DNA from: Rostratula benghalensis
Lineage: Eukaryota; Chordata; Aves; Charadriiformes; Rostratulidae
Length of the DNA stretch: 64,000 nt
Assembly (NCBI GenBank): GCA_013399305.1
Contig: VXAI01000020.1
Location: 5,066,684-5,130,683, forward strand
Direction: 5' to 3'
The notes below the pieces were generated by a model, which was not told the DNA's origin, made no database searches, and saw only the letters and a program-made list of their open reading frames with translations. The position numbers were made by a program, and so were the translations under genes. Positions 56,401-64,000 of the stretch are shown one piece after another (position 1 is the stretch's first letter; each line of letters opens with the position of its first letter).

Positions 56401-59400
56401 TATTAATTGAGCATATATAAAAAGAGAGTGGAGAGAAGGGCAGAGTAATATTTTTTTCAAAGCTAAATCTAGAGCCAAGGATATTTCTTGGTCCTCTGCT
56501 CCTCCACTCCCAATGTCCTGTCTATTAAATTGATGTTCCTGGTGCAGTATCTCTACTAGTTCCTGTCTGTATGCAATCCCTTGTCCCAAGAGTATCTGCT
56601 ACGTGAATCGTCTCTTTTTCAAACTGGGTCACCAGTCCCGTGGTCTCCAATTACCCCTATCTACGATCATCCCTTCCCATGTATGAGGATTCATACTCCA
56701 CTCATTTGACTCTTCTATGTGACTGAAAATTTCTTAAGTAATCCAATGAACACATCCCAGATTTCAGTATTTGTTCTGGCTCACCACCAACCTAGCTTTC
56801 TTCTTAGTTTGATTCCAGGAGCAATTACGTGAAACAGAAATAAAATTCCATCATTTTGTCATGTCTAGGAGCTTTAATAGATGATTTACAACAGTTTTGA
56901 AAAATTTGCACGGCTTCCCCTTTTGTACTTTGCCCCTGATTTGTCATCGTGTTGAAATTTCTTCCTGTGTGCTGTGGTCAACTGAGATTTTGGAACAGTT
57001 GATACTCTTTTTAAAAAAGATTATTATGTTACTGGTACTTTTCCATATACATTTTTTTCTCATATAGTGTTCAGTACTTCAGTTTTCCATTTGGTACAAT
57101 AGTTCTCTGTTTCTAGGTACTAAATATAAATTGTAACTAGCTTTCTACCTTTCCTGGAAGTAATAGGATTTTTTTGTGTTTTTGTTTTGTAATTATTTTT
57201 AAGACTTGCCCTAAAGTTGTTTGCTTTAAAATCTCTGAAAAAAAAAAAAAAAGGCTCTGCAAAATGTGTCTGCAAAGGTTGGAAAAACAGGAATCCAGTC
57301 TGTGTGACACTTACTTCCTGGGTACTATTTAAATATTTTCTTTTACTCGTGCAGTTACTTACATTTCTTCTCCTCCCACCCAAGCCCAACCTATATTTTC
57401 TCAGAGAATGTTATGCTAATACAGTATATACAGCTTTTTTATTTTTTTGGTGCTTTACTGGTAAGAGAGAGTGACCTGTGTGATCATTAGATATTCAAGT
57501 AATTCAGTGGAAGTGTAAACATTTTAAAAGTTAATTTAACTATGATAGGAAAAATTATGGTTGTTAAATTTTATGATTTAATAAACATGTTTCTCAAGGC
57601 CTATGTTCCAAATGTATTTTATCTTTGAATGCATGCCCAAGTCCTCTTTATCACAGTCTAATTTGCTGCAATTAAGACCCCCATTATATATTAATGCGAT
57701 ATTAAAGATATTCATTTTTTGATACAAGATGAAATCCAACCCTAAATGTTAGAAAGAAAGGGTAGCAGTGCAGATGCTGATGATCTTATAAGATTTACTG
57801 GTTATTTTGTGCAGTAATAACAACAATTTCTGTTAAAGGGTGGTTTACATGGAAGCACATGGACATCATCTGTGACTAAATAGTGTAAATTTGTCAAAAA
57901 ATTCAGTGGTGGCTTTTTTGCATAGTGTAATAATTCCTTTATCAATGTATTTGGATGTTTAATTTATGCAAAGAATGTGAGCTGTGTTTTCTCTTTCCTG
58001 TGTTGTCTCTATAGTGTAAACTACTACTGAAAGAAACTGAAAAGTAGTAACGTAGTTCAGGCTGATGAAAAGAGGAAACTCCTGCATTATAATTTGCTGG
58101 TACCGTATTATAATTTTCATAGCATCATCCTAAATTGTAGATTGTGTGATAACTGTCTTCCCACATTTCTTTAATCCACCCTCCCAGTTGCGCAAGTTTT
58201 TTAATTGGTTCGGGGTGATTCTTTTATTTGTTTTGGTGGTTGGAGTTTTTTTGTGTGTGTACGTCTTCCATAGTATAGGGCTTTAAGCCTGATTTCTTTT
58301 TTTAAATGACTGAAGAGATGAGACCTTCCACAGCCTGCAGAATGTTTTCCTGTTGTTTTATCCAAAATCTGCCTACAGTTCTATATGTATACTGATCCAT
58401 GGCTGTGTGGAAGGTAGGTAGATATATACATTATTCAATTTTACTACCTTTATGAACCTTCTTTGCTAGCTTCTTTTGAAGAGGGGCAAGGACATAGAAT
58501 AGCTTTCCAGTAATAGTTGTCTGTTGTTCTCCAGAGCCAAAATCTTTCAGAAAGATATTTGGGAAAGTGAGATTTGACAGTATGTCTTTTCTTTCCATCA
58601 TTGTTCTGAAAAGAAAATGTCTCACATATTAACATCGAAGCACACAGGTAATAAATTATTATTTTAAAATAAAAGTCAGAAACAAGATCTGTAAGAGAGC
58701 TTAGTATCAGTGTATTCTGATTGGGCAAAATGTGAGAAATGTGGCTGAGTAACCAGCAGCCTTGTTCAGCTCTTTTGTGCTTAGAAAAGGCAAGAATAAT
58801 CTACTGTATTTCCTTTAGGAAGTACTTGGGCAAATGTGATCCAACACATGACCTGTCAGGAGCAGCCATATATATCAAACACAGAATGGTATGGAGACTT
58901 TAGCTAGAAGGCATCATCTTTTGAATGAACACTCCGGTAAAAGTTTCTTAGGAAAAGAGCTTAATCTGTTGAAGACTTAAAACCTGCAGTGAAAATTTAA
59001 GTCTGGCTGGGAACTTGAAGGCATGACTGGTTTAATGGATTGATGAGCTTTTGTTGCAACATCCAAGTAACCTAAAGCTGCTTTTTCTTGCAGGTGTAAA
59101 ATGAATTAATCTAGGTTTAAATCAGTTGCTGATTGAGATTTATTTGTTGGGCTTGGATTTTTTTGACATTTCTGTTTTGTTCTCTTTGTTTCTCCTTTGC
59201 ATTGAAAAGTTAGTATTTAAACCTATTATTTATTACTGCTTTGAATTTCATTTATCCCACAACTGACTTTTTGTCTTTATTTCTAAGCGCTCAGTCTTAA
59301 GGGACATGCACAGCATCCCACAAAATCGTATAATCTTTTTTAATGCTATTTCTGGTATTCCATAGCAACTGGGGAAAAAAAAAAAGAAAAAAAGCCTAAA

Positions 59401-62067
59401 CTGAAGACTGCAACACAGGCAATTCATTACAGATTTTCCGCTCAGTATTCAGTAAATTGTCAAGTCCTTATTTTCATCATTAGCATATTTTTCACAGAGC
59501 AGAAGCATAGCCATTTCTGGCAGACTGAATTAAATATGTTTTACTTGAATGTGAAAGAAGAAAACATTGTCAGGCTTTCTATGAAAGCATCATTTTCTAG
59601 TAATAATTTATTTTCTGGAATAGTTTGCAGGGAATGCCTTTATGTTTCTATAAAGATATGAGTATGTGTTTCAGTCTACCTGTAATTACAACCATTTCTT
59701 AACTGAAGGGGAAAAATATGATAATAAATCTTTTCTCTTGTCTTTTTTTCCCTTTACATTGCACAAGCTGAAAAATTTACTAGTTCTCTTATAGTCATGC
59801 ACTGGCATGTTTCATTTAAAATTTTGGATATGTTTTTATAAAATCAAGACCAAGAGAAGCCTTAGAATGTCACTGTTCAAGGAGTATGAAAAGGATCAGA
59901 TATAACTGCTCAGAAAATTTGTTAAATGTGAATTACTTTTCTGTTTAAGGCTAGCTGATAGCAATTCCATTTTATTTATTTTGAGTGTCATAAGCAGTCA
60001 TCCTAATTGCTGTGAAATTAAATTACGTGCATACTCTTCATTTCAAAACAGAATTTTAAAAGTGCCTTAATGTCTTTTGCTTACTTACATACTATCACGT
60101 GAAAGAAAAATATGTTTCAGGCAAGATCTGATTTTCTTTCAGCGGTATAGAAAGCTCCCATCTTGTGCTTGTAATCCCAGTAAAGTCTGCGTTTGTCAGT
60201 AAGGCTGTTTTATGATAACTGTATGCTAGGACCAGTAATTCTGTGGCTGGCAAATATTTACAGTATCAACAGAGAACTGAGAACCAAAACATGTATATCA
60301 ACTTAAAGTATTATGTATGAAATTGTTTATGTGCTTGAGTGTGTAAATAAGCCTACAGACATAAATCCACCTTTGTGCACATACACATGCACTTATATGC
60401 ATATAAAGTTATAAATCACAAATAATACTAAAATACATCCTTTGCTTAGTTATTCCCATAGCTAAAAGAGAGGACAAATTGATATTCCACACCCACACCC
60501 ATACCCATTTTTTATTTGTAATATGAGAAAAGGAAAATAGGTTCTAGTAGCTCTTTTGCTGGAAGGTAGTACTTACTAAAGAGAAAAACAAGCAAAAGTA
60601 GCTAATTTGTCACCCTATTTAGCATCTTACAGCATCTGTAGCTACTGCTGTATTTTTTGTATGTTTCAATAAGGCTGCTTAAGATATGTTTATCTGCTAC
60701 CCAGCATCTATAAAGAAATACCATTTTATACCTTTTTTCCCCAAAGAGCTTCACTTGTGTGCTTTTATATTTCATTTACAAATGAAGTAAAACCAGTGCA
60801 GGATCTGGACAATTATTTTCTCTTTCAAGTGGCCACCATTACTTGTTATTACTTCCTTTCTTTTACTTATGTTACCAATACACCTGGAGATTTTGTCCTA
60901 TGGACTGGTAAACACTTCAGGTAGCTATCATCAAATATGGACTCGCATCAAAGATAGCACGTCGCCCCGACAATCACCATTGGGAAAAAACTATTACCTA
61001 TGAAGGACAGCAAGGAACTTTTTGAGAAGAAATCTTTAAGAATGTATAATAAGCAGGAAGTTGTTGTTTTATTTTTGTTTCTTTTTAAAGACCACTTGCT
61101 CTCAGTCAGGGAGTCTTTTCTTGGTCAGTGCAAATTAGGCAGTTTCAAACTGTGTGCATACTCTTAACTGTGTCCCCTTCCTGCAAAACCAACACCACTA
61201 AACCTAGTCCAACCATTAATGCTTCTCTGTTTGTAGTAGTCATTTAAGGATTTTAATGTAAATAACTGCATCCAAAGCTCAGTCTGTCAGATGATGTACT
61301 GAAGTGTATAAAAGTAAAGTAGTAGTGATACAAGATTATTTGTGCCCAGGTTTACAATCCAGGAATTCATTACATGGTTGGCACTGTCAAGTGATTTAAT
61401 ATTATACTTGCTATTTAAACCTTATAAAAATATTTGGACACAGTGATCAGCATGACTAACAGAAAACAATTGGTGGTTAAGACTTAATTTTGTTTGCAAT
61501 GACACATTATGTTACATTTCTTTGGTTCTTTCTTTGTATGTGTCTGTCTCATCCCCTGCATTCAAAGAGATTTTATTAATGACTCCAGCAGAATCATTCC
61601 TTTCAGTTGGAATGATGTGCCTATTAAGTATGGCCAATCTAAAATTTTTATTTTGGGTATCAATGCTTTGTATTCACAAATTATTTGATGGTTACTGTTG
61701 TTATAATTTTAAAACATTGTGACATTTTGAAATTAGATTTACTTGTAGTTGTAAGTTTAATAGAAACCTAAGTCTCTCAGCAGACTTAATGAGCTGCTAG
61801 AAGTCAAAAAAGAATACAAAGATCTACTAATAGTATGAATTACAACAGCTGCATTAAGTTAAAACACCAAAATAAAAGTATCTGCTCAGTCCTTTGAGGG
61901 AGGGAAAGAACATTTTGCTATGCTGTTTTGCCAAGTTAAACTCCCTTATGTACAGCAAGTATAGCTTAAATATTTCATATACACCCAAATATTTTAATTT
62001 GAACCAATACAATAAATCAAGTGTTACTGTATTTTTAAAGGCACAGGACGTACTGTGATTGCCTGTT

Positions 62068-62102
62068 CTGTATTTATTTTCAGGAGTTGTTTACAGGTAA
62101 GA
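62068..62102 (+). other. Candidate 13-nt microexon or recursive splice site in intron 2
   Basis: A T-rich tract ends in TTTTCAG (to 62083). Thirteen bases follow (62084-62096, GAGTTGTTTACAG), then a strong donor GTAAGA. The last bases before the donor also form an acceptor of their own, TTGTTTACAG|GTAAGA, which is the CAG|GTAAG form of a recursive splice site. Thirteen nt would break the ASXL3 frame if retained, so it is not a constitutive exon. It may be chance. Confidence 0.25.
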
Positions 62103-62883
62103 GCTCTTAACAAAAATATTTTAAGGACATACTTGACACTTATTATTCAGCAAAATTATAGTAGTTACATTTATTTCAGTGGAATATGTGAAAGCATTAT
62201 CTTGCTTACAGAAGTATTTTTGTAGGAGTAAATAATACCAGAAAACAGTAATTTGCTTTTGTGTCTAATCTTAGTATAGCTTCCTTATCTTTTATATCAG
62301 TTTGATTTTTCAGCCTGTATTCGTGGTTGAGTAAAACATTCTGAAGCGCTGACTTACTTTTCAAATACCAGAATGTTGAGAAAAAACTTCTATACAGGAT
62401 CGAGTGTTTCTTTTAGTTAATTTTTTCTTTCATGTGTTACAATAGATTTTCCAGGGTTTTTTTTTTTTTGTCAAAGTGAAGTTTTTTTGTCTTAGTGAAG
62501 ATATAGAAATAAGTTGTTCTCAATATGTTCTAACTTCCTTTTTCTCTCTTTCGGTTGTATACAATATTTTGCGTACTAAAATTAAGCATGAAACTTTTGC
62601 ATAATTATCCCAGATTTTGATATTTAATTTCAAAATTCTAAATTCTTTTAGTTTGAAGTAATGCCTTAATTGAAGAATTGGAGATGAAACAAATAAAAAA
62701 GCTGTAGAGATTTTCCTGTTTGTGAGCAAGAAGAAATAAGATATGACACACTTTCTTCGTTATAAAAAGAAATAAAAATAAATTTAGTGACTTAAATTGT
62801 TCTTGTTTCATAAAAAGATTTATTATTATTTTATACTCCTGCTTTAGAAGAAGTATAATTCTTTTATAGGAAACGGTTATCAT

Positions 62884-63735
62884 AGGAGGGAGAGAGATGA
62901 GGGTGAGACGAGAGAATGAGAGGAGGGGGAGAAGGAGAAGAATGATAGAATGGTTTGAGTTGGAAGGGACCTTAAAGATCATCTTGTTCCAAGCCACCTG
63001 CAGTGGGCAGGGACACCTCCCAGGTTGTTCAAAGCCCCATCCAGCCTGGCCTTGGACACTCCCAGGGAATGAGAAAGGGAGATGGGGAAGGCAAAAGAAG
63101 TAATAGAGATAAAAAATGGAGGGGTAGAAAGGGAAAGAAGAGAGGAAAGGAAAAGAAGAGATGTACATGACAAGGAGCTGGCAGTGGCACGCTGTGGGGG
63201 TGGCCTCTCTGAAGACAGGGCTGGAGCTGCCCTGCACTGAGCGAAAGAGAAAGGAAGGCAGAAAAGGAGAGAGAAAGAGAAGAGGTAAGAGAAAAGAAAA
63301 AAAAGAAAGATAACAGAGAAGAAAAACAGGAGAGGAGAGGAGATGAGAGGGAATGAGAACAGAAAAGAGGAAAGAAAAAAGAAAAGGGAAAGAAAAGAGG
63401 AAATGAATACAGGGAAAGAAAAGAAAAGACAATGAAAAGTAGGAGGAAAAAGCAGAAATAATTGAACAGAAAACATGGGAGAAGGGAAAGAAAGAGGAGA
63501 ACTGAAGGAGGAACACTAGATAAGAAGAAAATAAGAGAGAAAAATGGGAAAACCAAATGAGAGAAAACCAAAGAGAAAAGGAAGGCAGAGAGATGTGGAG
63601 AGAAGGTAAAAGAAAGAAAAGAAAGAAAAGAAAAAAACAAAAGAGCAAAAAGAGGAGAAAAGAGAATGGAGAGAAGGAAAAGAAAGTTAAAGGAAAGAAC
63701 AGAAGAGAGAAAAGAAAATGAGATAAAAGAATAGA
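62884..63735. repeat. Polypurine (GA-rich) tract, interrupted
   Basis: The + strand is almost pure A and G from 62884 to 62940 and from about 63072 to 63162, and again from about 63241 to 63735, with units such as GAAAA, GGAAA and GAGAA. It is interrupted by a CR1 fragment (62941-63071) and an 80-bp mixed-sequence block (63163-63240). The long open frames on the - strand (382, 243 and 165 codons, rich in Phe, Leu and Ser) are translations of this tract and not genes. Confidence 0.95.
62941..63071 (-). mobile_element. CR1 LINE 3' fragment nested in the polypurine tract
   Basis: Reverse complement of a CR1 3' end: ATGATAGAATGGTTTGAG, TTGGAAGGGACCTTAAAG, a CCACCTGCAGTGGGCAGGGA box, then CCCATCCAGCCTGGCCTTGG. 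Purine-rich sequence lies on both sides. Confidence 0.9.
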
Positions 63736-64000
63736 AAGGAAACAAGACCAACAAATCCACCGCGGTTGAGGAGTCTTTATCTGCATGCTGTTAGCAGCAA
63801 AGTTAGAATTTCTAACTGCCTGGAAGAGTTTGTGTGTGGTACTGGTATGTGGTAAACAAGACCCTGGAAATTACTTTCTATCAAGTAAAGACTGTAAAAT
63901 CCTTATATTAAAATAACTCAGCTTTGGTGGTTTCAGCATTGCCATTCAATTAATAGATACATTCTTTCCAGGTAAAAATTTCCATAGAAATTGTAATAAG
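63736..64000. other. Intron 2 sequence at right edge, nothing recognised
   Basis: About 265 bp of AT-rich sequence after the polypurine tract. No exon, repeat family or RNA gene is seen before the window ends. Confidence 0.6.

Noticed and set aside
62638..63786. Longest open frame of the window (382 codons, - strand) and overlapping 243- and 165-codon frames
   Set aside because: They are translations of the polypurine tract (Phe, Leu, Ser runs) plus a CR1 tail; no domain or gene structure.

Overview
The window looks like avian nuclear DNA. It is AT-rich and sparse in coding sequence, it carries many CR1 LINE fragments in various states of decay (several ending in the octamer-type tail built on ATTCTRTG), and it has one strong CpG island. 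No bacterial, plasmid or phage features are present. The only gene I can support is the 5' end of ASXL3 (additional sex combs-like 3) on the + strand. Its first coding exon (19657-19710, 18 codons) and second coding exon (46947-47029, 83 nt) are separated by a 27.2 kb intron. The reading frame is continuous across consensus splice sites. The third coding exon was not found, so intron 2 runs to the right edge.

Layout: 1-14 kb is AT-rich intergenic DNA with one CR1 tail and one perfect 36-bp tandem duplication. From 15.3 to 17.2 kb there is a badly broken Ty3/gypsy-type retrotransposon relic on the - strand (gag-like, then pre-RT and RT with a YYLDD box), with a possible second piece at 14.0-14.3 kb. 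From 18.7 to 20.5 kb lies the ASXL3 CpG-island promoter, with a ZNF143-like site, a full CRE, a 236-nt assembly gap over most of the 5' UTR, exon 1 and a strongly G-skewed GT/GA tract at the start of intron 1. From 20.5 to 46.9 kb is intron 1, holding CR1 copies at 24.2, 27.6, 38.7, 40.5 and 42.7 kb. Exon 2 at 46.95 kb is followed within about 50 bp by an LTR-like block in antisense orientation (47.08-47.8 kb). From 47 to 64 kb is intron 2, with CR1 pieces at 48.5, 52.0 and 62.9 kb and a polypurine tract at 62.9-63.7 kb.

The gene has a simple logic here: a CpG-island promoter drives a short first exon whose leader ends in a three-codon upstream ORF that overlaps the main start codon. Exons 1 and 2 encode the beginning of the HARE-HTH domain of a PR-DUB (BAP1) scaffold protein. 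Nothing here is a wholly new biological system. The most useful leads are the overlapping uORF, the antisense LTR beside exon 2, a candidate recursive splice site or microexon in intron 2, the gypsy relic, and a CR1 copy that joins ORF1 esterase and endonuclease remnants directly to the end of the RT. Most long open frames in the window are chance, CR1-derived or low-complexity.
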